Origin: Neodontobutis hainanensis
Taxonomy: Eukaryota; Chordata; Actinopteri; Gobiiformes; Odontobutidae
Reading direction: 5' to 3'
NCBI GenBank assembly: GCA_024349245.1
Contig: JALDNG010000001.1
Coordinates: 3,345,001-3,409,000, forward strand
DNA length: 64,000 nucleotides
Part shown: positions 22,000 to 33,419 of the stretch, piece by piece
Layout: every line of letters starts with the position of its first letter
Position numbering within the stretch: position 1 is the stretch's first letter
The notes under the pieces: model-generated
What the model was told of the DNA's origin: nothing
Database searches by the model: none
Seen by the model: only the letters and a program-made list of their open reading frames with translations
Position numbers and translations under genes: made by a program

Positions 22000-22440
22000 C
22001 TCTGTGACAAAGTGTTTAGCTTGCAACTCTGTCTGATGGCTCAGGGATTAGAAAATCCCTCTTATGATTGATAGATTTATTTGTCACTGCTGTCTGGAAG
22101 CAAGTGGCTTACACCCTGCCAAAGCCGGGGCCCATTAATCAGTGTAAACACCGCTCTTCATATACACATATCAGGCGTCCGTGCGGGGGGGACATTTGAC
22201 ACGGGGGAACGGCAGTGAAGCATATTTTCCGCACATAGGCGTGTGACCGGATGATCAGAGAAGTGGCGAGCGCGACGGTTCTATTGCTGACGCCAACCAA
22301 CAGGAAATTGGTATTTTTTGCTGCAAGGCCCAGGTTGTAGATTTAAGGACAGTAAGGTTTGATTTGATGAATGAGCCCTTCAGATGTCCCCGCCCCATGA
22401 TGAGGACAGCAACTTACTTTCCAAACTGTCAACGGGTTTA
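22000..22440. promoter_or_regulatory. Candidate cis-regulatory island
   Basis: Repeat-free patch with CTTATGATTGATAG, CCCATTAATCAGTGTAAAC, GGCGTCCGTGCGGGG, GAGCGCGACGG and TTGATTTGATGAATGAGC. CpG content is higher than in the flanks. No frame of note. Inferred. Confidence 0.33.
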
Positions 22441-22554
22441 GAATTCTGACACAAGAGTCAAGATCTGGTGACTTTTAAATGGAATGCTGCAGATAAGTTT
22501 CAGATGCATCCAGAATTGAGATAAAAATGTGGCTTTATCAACTCTGGGAAAACG

Positions 22555-22836
22555 TTAAGATTAAGATTAGTTTATTTATTTAGGACAGCGTTCAATGTTC
22601 ATTAAGCCGGAGCAGAGATGCTTGTACCAGATTATAGCTTAACAGCTAATTTCCATCTATAGTCCTGTATTGTACATGTTTTTTGGTGTTAGGGGAAACC
22701 GGAGTACCCGGAGAAAACCTACGCAGACACAGGGAGGCAAACTCCACAGAGAAAGGGCCTGCCCTGATGGGAATCAAACCCAGGACCTTTTTGCTGTGAG
22801 GCCGGAGTGCTAACCACTCTGCCACCGTGCCGCCGT
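22555..22836 (-). mobile_element. tRNA-like SINE, minus strand, GGTCCTGGGTTTGATTCCC type
   Basis: Read on the minus strand, the head begins near 22836 with GGCGGCACGGTGGCAGAG and GTGGTTAGCACTCCGG (A-box region). The B box GGTCCTGGGTTTGATTCCC follows (22769-22787). The body continues with GAGTTTGCCTCCC and GTAGGTTTTCTCCGGGTACTCCGG, ending in a TTTAGG...TTAAG stretch near 22560. This is a very common teleost repeat family, distinct from the TTGGGCAAGACAC SINEs. The exact 3' end is uncertain. Confidence 0.75.
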
Positions 22837-22885
22837 TATGTATTTTACTATAAATACTATAAATAAATAATAATAATAAAACCTT

Positions 22886-23290
22886 ACATTGTCCAGATGC
22901 AATCCCAGATCTAGTCCAGATTTAGCATTGGTTTAGTCCTGAATCTATTCCTGGATTGTTCTACATGCATTCCTTGTTTGGTACTTGGTCTTGTTCTGGT
23001 TTAGTTTTTGGTCAAGTTATTTGTTTATTTGTTGTTTTGTTCAGGTTTGATTTTTATTCAGGCCCAAATCTGGTTCAGCTTTACTAGTTTTAGCTCTGGT
23101 ATTTTCCTGGTTTGTGCTGAATTTAGTCTTGGTTTAATTGTCGGTCTATTCCTGGTCAGTCCTAGTTCTGGTTCAGACAAAGGTTTAGTCGTTGTTTAGA
23201 ACCCATTACATCCTAGGCATTCCTCAGTGCTAGTTTATTTCTTGTTTGTACCCAGTCAGTCTTATATTTAGTCCTTTTTTTGTTCAGCAG
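22886..23290 (-). repeat. CTAAACC-type degenerate minisatellite block, minus orientation
   Basis: T-rich plus strand with repeated GGTTTAGTCCTG-like words (TTGGTTTAGTCCTGAATC, GTTCTGGTTTAGTTTTTGG, GTCTTGGTTTAATTG). The open frame at 23008-23199 is an artefact of this repeat. It is the mirror orientation of the blocks at 7858 and 43318. Confidence 0.6.
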
Positions 23291-23449
23291 TGAAGTAGTG
23301 TGATCGTACTATGAAACACAATTATTTTAAATCAAAAGTGTATTAGTGTGGATAGAGCCTTTATCAGTGCAATAAAATACAATCCTCTTTTATCAGTTCT
23401 GTTCTGTGATTATTATCATTAATTATCATTGTACATTCAGGGCAAATAC
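23291..23449. other. AT-rich non-coding DNA
   Basis: Nothing recognised. Confidence 0.35.
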
Positions 23450-23740
23450 ACTTTGTGATGATTATCATACGTTTAACGTGCTGCATAACAATGGTCAACC
23501 ATTTCCGCCGGATGCATGTAATCTGGCTCCATTGTTGTCCAAAGAGGCAATCTGATTGGACGAGCCCTCCTGGGTATCACTTCACCCGAGGTTTGCTATT
23601 ATCTTTGCATAAAAGCACACCTTGTCATTATTTATTGCTTAATTAGAGCTCTGCTTAATTAAATCGGCATTAATCAAGGAGACAGAGGTGGCGCTTGGGG
23701 AGCACTTTACACATGTCACCGATATCGTACTGTATTATCC
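23450..23740. promoter_or_regulatory. Candidate conserved non-coding island rich in TTAATTA sites
   Basis: Within 23630-23690 there are four homeodomain-type words in 60 bp (GCTTAATTAGAGC, GCTTAATTAAATC, GGCATTAATCAAGG, TTATTGCTTAATT), followed by GAGACAGAGGTGGCGC. CCGCCGGATGCATG lies upstream at about 23507-23520. Repeat-free. The clustering is stronger than expected for random DNA of this composition, by eye only. Confidence 0.4.
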
Positions 23741-24339
23741 AAGAAAACATAAATCAGGCACCCCTCTCTGGAAATAACTGATAACAGTAGGTTGTTAGTG
23801 ACAGTAGTTAAATTCTCCCTGACAGAAAAGTAAAACTGATTCATGTGCCGTTGTAGGGGCTAAAGACAGGTGACTATAACACTATAACCGCTAGTAAAGA
23901 AAAATTAATGATGTTAAAAATTCATGGTCATGGGTTCATATCCTGAACCAACCCCCAATTTTACAAAAACACCAAACACAGAAACCTTTGTGTAATCTTT
24001 TAAAAATATGTTTATTGTCAGAGTTGAGGGCAAAGGGTCAAAATAGACAGCTACCCTTTATTTGCAATACCTAACATAAAATTCATTAAAAAATAAATTA
24101 ACTGTTCCATAATGACACAGGTAGCTTTACACTAAAGGTACAAACCCCTTTAGCATCAGTAATTTTAACCTTATTCCTTACTATTTAATGAAAATGTGTG
24201 ACATCACCTTTTGACATCACCAGTCTTTCATCTTACCCAAATTTTCACATTTGACTACTTTGTATAACATGCTCAAACACACAAACCATTTGTGATTTGT
24301 TTCATGGATCCAATTGTTAAATAAATAAATGCAATCTTA
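23741..24339. other. AT-rich non-coding DNA, nothing recognised
   Basis: No gene or repeat family recognised. Confidence 0.4.
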
Positions 24340-25150
24340 GAAGCTGAAAATGGTGTTAGCTCCCCGCTGCATGTGTTGAAGCGGCAGACTCGGCAGGCTC
24401 CTCTCCCCTGCACTCGCTCAATCTTAATGGAGACGAGACAGGAGTGATCCCCCGTGGAGAGGGATGGAGGGGGAATAGAAGAGAAGTTAAGGAGAAGAAG
24501 GGATGGTGAAGAAGGCGGCTTGGCACTCAAGGTGTGCGTAATTAAAAGCTGTTTTTAATGGCAGTGGAAAGACGGGGTCAGTCCACGTGGAGATGAGCCC
24601 GCCCAAACGTACAAACTCAGTGGGCAAAAGATTCCCACTAAGCGGATTTGGCCCCTCATGGGGATGGGTGCCCCGGTTGGAGGTTGGGTGGGGTGTACGA
24701 TTGGAGTCCCCTGCTATGGCACCGTGGAAAGCCCTGATTAAACCCCACCATGCAAATCAAGTGCAGTCTGCTCTTTTATGACGGGCCTTGTCAGTCAGGC
24801 TTGGCCGTCCCTTGATGTGCTCCTATTGTAATTCTAGGTGTGCCGGTTGTAGCGTCTCAGATAGGAGGTTGATTCATCCCCATAGGATTGTTAAAGGTGG
24901 ATCCGCCAAGTTTTCAAAGTGACTCGATTTGGAGGAAGGAGAAGGGGGCGTCAGGCTCGCTCTTGTCAGCTCTTTCTTAGCCCATCACAGACATTGGTTT
25001 TGAAGATTTTGCTGTCTGACTTTGTGATTATACATAATGAGGATTCTCTGACAGTGTCCCCTGAGGACACGAGATATGTTTGCACCCCCAAGGTATGGTC
25101 GCTAGCGTTTAAAGAACTCTATTCAGTCAGACTTCTTATTAAGTGCTTCT
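24340..25150. promoter_or_regulatory. Candidate cis-regulatory island, long
   Basis: About 800 bp of raised GC with GTAATTAAAAGCTG, the POU octamer ATGCAAAT at 24750-24757, CCTGATTAAACCCC and several CACGTGG/GTCCACGTG-type words (E-box) near 24580. Frames on both strands (64-87 codons) carry no domain. No repeat. Probably two islands (24340-24790 and 24830-25150). Confidence 0.33.
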
Positions 25151-26440
25151 GTACCCAGTTGACAGAAGGTCTTCACTGCTAACAAAACTCATGGAGTCAT
25201 GGAATTATTCTCTCCTCTTTGATTTTAATGAAGAAATCAAAATCCCTACCTCATGCAGTCAGACTTACATTGGATTTATCTGGCCCTCAGAAAAATACAG
25301 AAGACTAAAGGATGTGCCCTCTCAGAATGACATTTTATTTTTTCTTACAGAAGATTAAACTTTTTAAATATTCCCCCACTTGGTAGTTATGAAAACACAC
25401 ATATTTATTATTTTTCAGTTGTTTATTAAAAAGTTAAATTTTACTTGACCATAACATTGTAATCAGTTCATCTGCATTATTGCAATAGACGAATGCCCTT
25501 AAAGAAGGAGGGAGGCCACGCAGATTTAACATAAAAAATACTCTCTTTGGCCATGTCTGCTGCTGGCACAAAGGCAAACAAATATACAAAAACAACTGCA
25601 AATGTGGCACGGACGTCTTTGGGGTCATATATTTGCATATTGGATCAGATGTTATTCCGTGTCTTCACCAATTCTTTCATCTCTGTAGACCCTCGAGGTA
25701 ATTTGACTTAACCTCCTCTCAAACTAGTTTAGGCAAAAACAAAAGAGTGAAAATGGTCTTTGGGACTTGTACACCAAATCTCTAAATGTAATAATAAATG
25801 ACCCTGGAGCTTTTAATCACAGATCTGAACAGGATCACTCAAGCTTCTTCAAACTTCACTAAGTCCAGGGGCCACTTTCACAAAAGTACCACCCAGAGTC
25901 AACATTTTTTAACAAATACAATGTTTTTTTAGATTAATCAACAATGACAATTTTGGATTGTGTCAACCAAATTAAGCCTACAATTAAAAGAACCCAAAGA
26001 CTAAATAATGATAAAACTGTTTTTGGGGCATGTTTGTATGTAAATTGAAAAATGGTTTTGTTTTAATTTTTTGTTGTTGGATTGGTGTAAAGTCAAAAGC
26101 CAATCAGGCTTTGTTCATGCTGCATAAGAAATTGGCCCAGCTCTAAACAGATTTTATATAACCTGTTTGAAAGAAACCCTGTGAACATTAATGCAAGTTT
26201 TTATTTACCAGATTACCAAGTTAAATTACTACATTTAGATAAATTGCATTGCATTATTATTATTTTATACAATATTAAACCAAGCCTAATTTAGAGCAAT
26301 TTGCACACTGGCCCCATAAGTTTCTTAGCTCAGATTTGTTTCACTAAAAATTAGATTCATATTAATTTTGTAGCAAAGTGTGAAAAGGCCAACCAGAATT
26401 CATATACCAACTCTGTCTTTTAGGCAATGTCTAGACTATA
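25151..26440. other. AT-rich non-coding DNA
   Basis: A POU octamer ATTTGCAT at 25631-25638 lies in a slightly less AT-rich patch (25490-25640). Otherwise no gene or repeat family. Confidence 0.4.
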
Positions 26441-26445
26441 GTGTG

Positions 26446-26492
<47 letters not shown>
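26441..26492. repeat. (GT)n microsatellite
   Basis: Ten GT units from 26441, one TT interruption at 26461, then a second GT run to about 26492. Likely length-polymorphic. Confidence 0.95.
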
Positions 26493-26495
<3 letters not shown>

Positions 26496-26973
26496 TTCTG
26501 TTTTGGAATGAATACTAAAAGGTGTTATGGAGGATATTTTGTTTAAAACATTTTTGCTATATTTTTTTGAAACCGTCTTTACTAAATGAGAACAGACTAG
26601 CTGCACTGAAAAAAAAACTATTAATATACATCATCTGAAGATGAAGTGAGGCCTAAAAAAATAGCCAATGGTTGGCACAACCTGATATTCATTGAATCCA
26701 AAAAGGGATTCAAGTTTATACAGCTTGGAGTTGGAAATTATGGAAAAAATGATAATATGGTCAAAATAATTACTTGCCTAATAATTGTGCACACAGTGTA
26801 TTCCTGACTGACACAGTCTTATTTTAGTTTGATTGTGGACTACATTTGCACCATCATTTTAAACTTTTCATTGATTAGGTTCTTTTTCAGTCAAAAGAAC
26901 CAAACCTCCCACCTGTCTCACTCTTCCCTGCAGTTACAACAAAGCCCAAACCAGTCTTACAGTTACAGATTGG
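26493..26973. other. AT-rich non-coding DNA, nothing recognised
   Basis: No gene or repeat family recognised. Confidence 0.4.
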
Positions 26974-27115
26974 GTCAAACTTTACTTGACACTACACTAT
27001 GATACATTGTATCTACCTCATTAAGTACAATGTAACACACTGTATAACAAACTGTAATAACATGTAAGTACATAGTACATACATGAGGTAGATACAATGT
27101 ATCAAGTGTAGTAGT
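26974..27115. mobile_element. Palindromic miniature inverted-repeat element (copy 2 of 3)
   Basis: Left arm 26991-27021 (ACTACACTATGATACATTG then TATCTACCTCAT) and right arm 27083-27112 are reverse complements apart from one small difference. They enclose TAATAACATGTAAGTAC-type sequence shared with the copies at 17809 and 43193. It is much shorter than copy 1, so an internal deletion has occurred. No coding capacity. Confidence 0.7.
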
Positions 27116-27179
27116 TACCACCAATTGTTACTGGATTAAAAGGCATTTACAATAGAAACAACAAAATCAAATCTCATAC

Positions 27180-27600
27180 TTGCCCATTCATCATAGTTTG
27201 ATGCACGTCCACTTTTCTGTCTTTCCATTCGGTTCTCTAACAATGCTAGCAGCCCTGGGGGACGCTAACAAAGAGATTACTCAGGATGTAAAACGCACCA
27301 ATGTAAACACTTGTCTTCCTTCATATTACACTTTCCATCATCGTCATAACTGGACTCTTTGGGCGAAGAGCGCATCTCACACTGTGGCGTTTCAATTTGC
27401 AGCTGCCGCCGTTCCCACTACGTGTTCATTTATTGGCGTTATTACTTTGTCGTGTTGGATAAATTGATAACATGACATAACTTGTTTGCTGCCTTGTTGC
27501 GCCGGCGCGTCTGATCATGAGGTCAAGTGAGTTAAATGACAAACGCAGCAGACGAGAGTGAATTCATCTATACAAGTCGACTGAATAAGACTAGTGCACT
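27180..27600. promoter_or_regulatory. Candidate conserved non-coding island
   Basis: Repeat-free patch with TTTGCAGCTGCCGCCG, TCATTTATTGGCG, TTGGATAAATTGATAAC, GTTGCGCCGGCGCGTC and TCATGAGGTCAAGTG (nuclear-receptor half-site-like). The 95-codon plus frame 27180-27467 has no domain. CpG words cluster at 27485-27510. Inferred. Confidence 0.35.
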
Positions 27601-27624
27601 GCAAAATACACTTCAGTGACTTCT

Positions 27625-28265
27625 GAAGCTAAATCCGAACTAAATCAGGAGTAAACAGGACTCAACACAAATAAAAGAATCTGAAACCCTGAATCCAATC
27701 AAAAAGTAACATAATATGAACCTTCACTGAGGTATTAAACCTGAACTAAACCAAGATTAAACCAAAGAATAACCATAATGGAAAGCTAAGAATAGACTAA
27801 GACTAAACCCTTGTCTAAGGTAGGTCATTGATTTAGTCTTTAATTTTTGTTGAATTCTTCTATTAATAAATTTTTTTTGTTTTATGCCATGGTCAAAGAT
27901 GAGTTCAGGTAATAATTCTGCTTTTGTCTGGTTTAGGCCTAGAGAGGTCCTGCTTTAGTCCTTGTTTAATTTTTGTTTAGGGATTATGCAATGATTTAGT
28001 CTTGACATTGATTTTTGTTTAGTCCTGGGTTCAGACTTGCTTTAATCTGGATTTACTCCTGGTTTAGTCTTGAATTATACCTGTTGTGGGTCTAGGTTAA
28101 ATCATATACCATATGTAGTGTATGTATGTATATGTATGTGGTTAAGTCATTGTTTAGTTCTTTAGTTCTAGGTTAGTTCAAGTTTGGTCCCGGTTCAGTT
28201 CAGTTCTGGGTTGAGTCCTCATGGCCCCCTGATATCCGATCCAGGGTCCTGTCCAAAGTTCATAA
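27625..28265. repeat. CTAAACC-type block that switches orientation (head-to-head)
   Basis: From 27625 to about 27815 the plus strand carries AACTAAACCAAG and GATTAAACC words. From about 27828 to 28265 it carries the complementary GGTTTAGTCTTG and TTTAGTCCTGG words. The turn lies between AGACTAAAC (27800-27808) and the mirrored TTTAGTCTT (27832-27840). The whole is an imperfect long inverted repeat of the same degenerate family seen at 7858, 22886 and 43318. Confidence 0.6.
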
Positions 28266-28859
28266 GGCTGTTAACGTTGAATTAGTTTCGGTCAGTTTGT
28301 TTTGTTTTACAGCACATTTGAACAAACGGACCAAAAGACGCACTGTAGTTGTGTGCTTAGTATTTTCAATGGCCTGTCTTTACAGTTTCAACAGAGAAAA
28401 TGTGGTCTTTGTGTCACTTACAATGAGTAGTAGCATCTCAAAGTTAGTTTTTTTCTTATTAAGGCTCTATTGTATTAGGTCTTAAATGTTCTGGCTCTGA
28501 GTCCAGACTATTCCTCATGAATCATTTTAGGTCCAACTTCTATGTTTTCCCTAATGCAAGCTAGAATTTGGCCCTTAAGCTACACCGTTATAAGCGACTT
28601 TCATGGAATACTCCTAGTTTCTGTGCTTGTATCATATCTGTATATAAACTATAGTACATTGATTGACAGAATTATAAATACAGTCAAATATTATCTCAAT
28701 ATGTCTCTATTTTCCCATTCCCTTACCTTTACCGTCCACTGTGGTAGATTTTCCTCATGGTCCAGCTGACTGGGTTCCATTCTCTGAGTCTAAACCAATC
28801 CATCAATCACCAAAGCCCCAAATTTCAAAGGTAGAATACATCTTGATACATTTTTTATG
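28266..28859. other. AT-rich non-coding DNA
   Basis: The first part may be a decayed continuation of the preceding repeat (TCTGAGTCCAGACTATTCC at about 28496). No gene. Confidence 0.35.
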
Positions 28860-29260
28860 CCTCTGCCCCAACACTGACGTCCCTCTCATTTGACATCAAT
28901 TCTCGGAGCAGCCGCGAAAGCCTTGGGCGCTTCACCTGGCTGCTCCGTACACAGCCGGGCCAGCCTTTCTTCTCCCTGCCCCGGGCACTCCACAGTCCAG
29001 CAGGCCCAGCACGCCAAAAACAGCACATCAGCTCGACAAATACACCGGGCTGTAAAGCACTGTTTTTTCACCGAGTCACCTGTGAGCATGAAAGAGGGTG
29101 TCAGGGGAGTGGTAGCAAAATGAAATCCACATTTGGCGAGGAATTTGTTTGGTCCATGTGTTTCTGTGACCTTAGAACTGAGATTAACCAAAGCAACATG
29201 ATAGATAGTTACGGCTTTTTGAGGCAAAGCAGAAATATGTAAAAGTTTAACCCTCAAATA
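28860..29260. promoter_or_regulatory. Candidate cis-regulatory island with overlapping long frames
   Basis: GC-raised patch (AGCAGCCGCGAAAGCC, GGGCCAGCCTTTC, CCGGGCACTCCAC). A 123-codon minus frame (28886-29257) and a 77-codon plus frame overlap almost fully. I recognise neither, and overlap on opposite strands points to chance. A short coding exon on the minus strand cannot be excluded. Confidence 0.28.
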
Positions 29261-29369
29261 ATAGCATCAAAATTATTTGGAAAGTTCTTTCACTTTAAAG
29301 AAGAATGAGACTCTTTCATTTAAGTTATGTTTACATAAGATGCAGGAAATCTATAGTAGACAGTTTCTT

Positions 29370-29585
29370 TTGGCTGCTCTATTTTGGGGTCACCACAACG
29401 AATTATCTAATGTTTTGCATATTGAGTCTGGCATAGATTTTAATGCCAGATAGTATTCCTGATGCAACCGTCTCCATTTATCCAGATTTGGAAATGATGA
29501 GGTGAGCCTTCTGGCTGGAGCTGGCTCCATGAATAATCACACAATCAAACCACGGTCTCCCATATGAAAGGTGGGAATAAAAAGC
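29370..29585 (-). mobile_element. Old tRNA-derived SINE, minus strand
   Basis: Plus-strand words TTTGGCTGCTCTATTTTGGG, GGTCACCACAACGAAT, GCCAGATAGTATTCCTGATG and CAACCGTCTCCATTTATCC match a widespread fish repeat whose body reads TTCCTGACGCAACCCTCCCC. At the right end AATCAAACCACGGTCTCCC is the reverse complement of a degenerate B box and tRNA arm. The A box is not identifiable. Many substitutions indicate an old copy. Confidence 0.7.
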
Positions 29586-30379
29586 CCCTCATCAAACTGG
29601 AGCCTTAAAATGTATGCAAAAAGATACATGCTAAATATGCCTGAAGAGTACTTTTTACTTTCAGTTTGAGATTAATCAAGTTCAACATGTGTTGTACAGC
29701 AGTGCAAATGGGGGCTTTCAATTAAAGCCCTAAATGATCCAGACCTGATGCAGAGCTGACAAATGTTTTTATCACCTGCCCTGATCATCATAATCAAAAG
29801 TTAAAAAGAGGTCCTAACATTTGCAACCTGTATTGACGGCGCATTATTTAAATTTGCATTTACTGTACATAAAAATAAAAATGTTTTTTACTGTTTTAGA
29901 GAAAAACAAAAAAAGCTTTATGATGTAAGCACCATTGCGTGGTCAAGACAAAAACATTGACACTATTTTCTAATTGATTGTCTTGAAAAACGTTATGTTA
30001 TACTTGACTGCAACTCATACTCTAATAAGCCATATTAGAATGTAGTGTCATAAAATTAAAAACATTAAATATTGTGCTTATAAATCAACACCATTTTAAT
30101 AATAAATCTATTGTCTTTTTTGTTTAAAGCTATACAAAAAAGTTGGTATACACAAGACTCTATTCAAAACTTCCAAATGGAAATGGGATTTTTATATGTA
30201 GTGATATGGTAGTCATGCAAATTAGCACATTACTAAGACCCAAAAATAGAATTCATAGTTGTAGGTGGTTGTCTATTCACGTTCAAGACTGTTAAATATA
30301 TTACAATATTGACAATAAAGATTGCCCCATATTTCATATTTACCGTAACATAATTAACAGAACAGACTTAACATTAGGA
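29586..30379. other. AT-rich non-coding DNA with two POU octamers
   Basis: ATTTGCAT at 29852-29859 and ATGCAAAT at 30215-30222. No gene or repeat family recognised. The first lies in a slightly less AT-rich patch (29700-29860). Confidence 0.35.
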
Positions 30380-30680
30380 TGACCAATAAGAGCGACCAGT
30401 GACCTTTCCATTTGTTCAACATCTGTTCCCTCCCACACACGCCGCCTCTGGATCTCGCCGGGTTGTCCGTCGCTTGCCTGGACTGGGAAGTGAAGCTCAA
30501 AGTATACCCTGTCATCTCGGGCTTGTAATTGCTCGACTTACCGTTGGCCCCTTCGTTCTCATGGGCTCCAGCAATTACAGAAATACAATGTGGCTGAGCT
30601 CCTCTCCGCGGCTGGAGAATGTATATACTAATTCGCAATAAAGTGCTACAGCTGTCAGTGCATTTTCTGCTCGGTTACTC
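30380..30680. promoter_or_regulatory. Candidate conserved non-coding island
   Basis: Repeat-free, CpG-containing patch with GCTTGTAATTGCTCG, CAGCAATTACAG (a matched pair of AATTAC/GTAATT words), GCCGCCTCTGG and CTCCGCGGCTGG. Opposing frames of 80 and 94 codons cover the same bases, which argues against either being coding. Inferred. Confidence 0.35.
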
Positions 30681-31659
30681 CAATAAATTGGAACTCCGAG
30701 AAGGAAAAAAATAATAAAAATGGGAATATTGTATTATGTGCTCCCCACACAAGACTTACACAGAGGCCCTTCTTGCAAACACAATTTGGACAATTCTATT
30801 TTCCTGCGAGGACAAAATGCAACTTGTCGTTTTAGGACTCAATCCTCTGTGCCTTGCTAATGGATTTTTAGGAATAAATTATAACAGAGAGAGTTTACAT
30901 ATAGTTTAAGTAAACTGACAAGACCAATTTGAGATTACAAGCAGAGGTATTGTCAGTCATGCAGTTTGTCACATCAGGCCTGGTTCTACAGGGGGCAAAA
31001 GGTTGCATTACCCACAATATCAGTTCACTGGACGCAAAGTTTAAATGTTAAATGTTGGGGTCTTTGTAATCAGACTTTCTTCAAATTTAATAAATAAGAA
31101 AAGGAAGAATGCTATATATTTAGTACACTTCATTTTAGCTGTACCCTCTTTGATTTTTTTTTATGCACCCTTGGTTAATTCCTTCTAGAACTGGGCCCAT
31201 GTGACGGGTCATACACAGTATTGCTTAACTATGCCGCCTAATTATTTAATAAGACAACGGGTCCAGGTTTCTTATAATAAAAGTTTATTTTAAGCCCACT
31301 TAGGAATACCCACGGGGATAAAATAGGGAAAATAAAAAAGAATATATTATTTTAGTTATAGTTATTATATTATATAGTTTTCTTAAATCACTGTTCTTTC
31401 CCTCAAAAAGTGCCCTGTTTGGTGTGGTTTAAACAAACGATTGCTGTTAGTGTAGTTAAATTTTTAAGTGCGAATGCTGAGATGTGCAGATACTACTTTA
31501 CTGTAAATACCAAATATGTGTTCCCTTCAGAATAACTAAGAATTTCCACAATTGCATTGATACTAGTCACTGTAAGAAACTTAAAAATATCCTTCAACAG
31601 TCATTGCTGAATAAGGTCCAATGATGACTGAGGCACATGGTTCTCAAGTTTTTTCATTT
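30681..31659. other. AT-rich non-coding DNA, nothing recognised
   Basis: No gene or repeat family recognised. Confidence 0.4.
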
Positions 31660-32330
31660 CCCTCCTCCAGATCCCTCCTTTCCCCTCAGCATCTCTGAGC
31701 TGTTGTCACTCACATCTGCTCCCAATGACCTTGCTTTTTTCTTGGAATTCCCTATCTTTGGTTTGGGACCCGGAAGCCACGCAATTTTCTGAAGCGACAC
31801 CGGAAGCCTCTGCGGTCGCTAATGATGCCACTGCATAATGCAACGGTGATGGTGCCGTGTGAGAAAGGGTGAGGTGGGGGCTTTGCCCGGCAGCCAAACA
31901 AGGGCAGAAGGACCTATCGGGGAAGTGTTGTTGCTGGAACTGTGGTGTGTTAACAGCTGCCCCTGCCATTAACACAACGGGAGACGGTGAGAGAGAGCGC
32001 CTTGTTAGAAATCATTTATTAACCGAGATCATCTTTTGGTGAGACTTGGGGGTAATGACTAAAGTCAATGGCAAATTTCACAGTTGTCTTGAGAAACAAA
32101 TTAGACTTGGAATAAAAGACCCCATGGCTTGTGCTCATTTGCTGAACTTGGATAAAGAGACCAAAATTCCTAGTTAATACCCCCTCCACCTTTGAAAGAC
32201 ACTGACCTTTTTCTCTCATTATGAGCCATGAAGAAAAGGGGAATCTATAAAAAGAAGGTGTACAGTAGAAGCTGGAGTGCAGGTTAACATCTTAAGAACA
32301 CTTTCAGCGATGCAAATGAGACCTATGGAT
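31660..32330. promoter_or_regulatory. Candidate cis-regulatory island, long
   Basis: GC-raised patch to about 31990, then ATTTATTAACCGAGATC and a POU octamer ATGCAAAT at 32310-32317. Minus frames of 89 and 66 codons lack domains. No repeat family. Inferred. Confidence 0.28.
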
Positions 32331-33419
32331 TCTGCCGTACCGTACAACTGCCATTGTATATCTACTTGTTGCTGTTGCAGTGAAACAAAACCCACCGGTA
32401 GCTTTGCTGCAGTAGAACCGGCTAGCTTCCAACAAGTTAGCTAATAGCTTGTAAGGGTAATACCATGACCTCAGTAGAGCATTGTATTCTGTCATTATGA
32501 CAACAGATATTGGGTTAGTTGTGCGCCTAATCTGAGCAAAATGGACAGTTGGTCTGAGAATTTTTTAAAATTAGCAGATCTATTAAAATAAACTATTTAA
32601 ACTAAATAAAAATACAGTAGCACAATAAAACTAAAACATAGTAACTTCTTTTAGTTTCAAAATATACCTAGATTCACTAGTTTCTAATTTTGGTGCATCA
32701 AGAATTATTGTTTTAAAGAAGACAATTTCAATGTCTAAGCGGTCCAAAAGTTTGGAAGAAAAAAAACATATATTATAAAATGTCATTTTAACATATTTTG
32801 TACTATAATATATAATATAATAATATAAAATATAACTCTGTTACGGTCCAGTGCATTAGCCTGTTATGCTCCCTCTATTTGAGCTGTAAAGTGCGTCACA
32901 TAATCTCTTATAATATGTTATATTAGAGGTGTCTGTCCAGCTGAATGTATATATTTTGGTAAAAAAAATGCTGTGCTCCTGTAAGATTTAAATCTTGATG
33001 CACTGAATGAAATTTTCAATTTCTTTATTGTCTCATAGCCTCATTGATTCACTGTAGAGCTCTGGGCTGGCTTTAGTCTCTGCACTTTTTTTTTTTTTTT
33101 GACTGTTTTCAAAGTCACATTGGTCACAATGCAATGGGCACCACTTACAGGTAGACCAAGACTGGAACTTAGTAGTTTTATGATTGTAGCTGCTACTTCA
33201 CCGGATGTTTGCATCAGTAGGTACTTAAACTCTAGTCCTGGCTAACTATGTGATCATCATGCTCATCAAGTTTGCTATTTTCCCTAATAGGCTCCATAAA
33301 CTCAGTCTGTCATCTTCTATGGCTCCACAGGCCCATTGTGAGTTTATACTGATGACATCATACTTTATTGTGCCTACTATTCATTAACTGTCTATGCTGC
33401 AGTTCAAAGATTAAGACTA
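32331..33419. other. AT-rich non-coding DNA
   Basis: TATAATATA-rich run at about 32770-32835 and a T run at 33086-33100. No gene or repeat family recognised. Confidence 0.4.
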
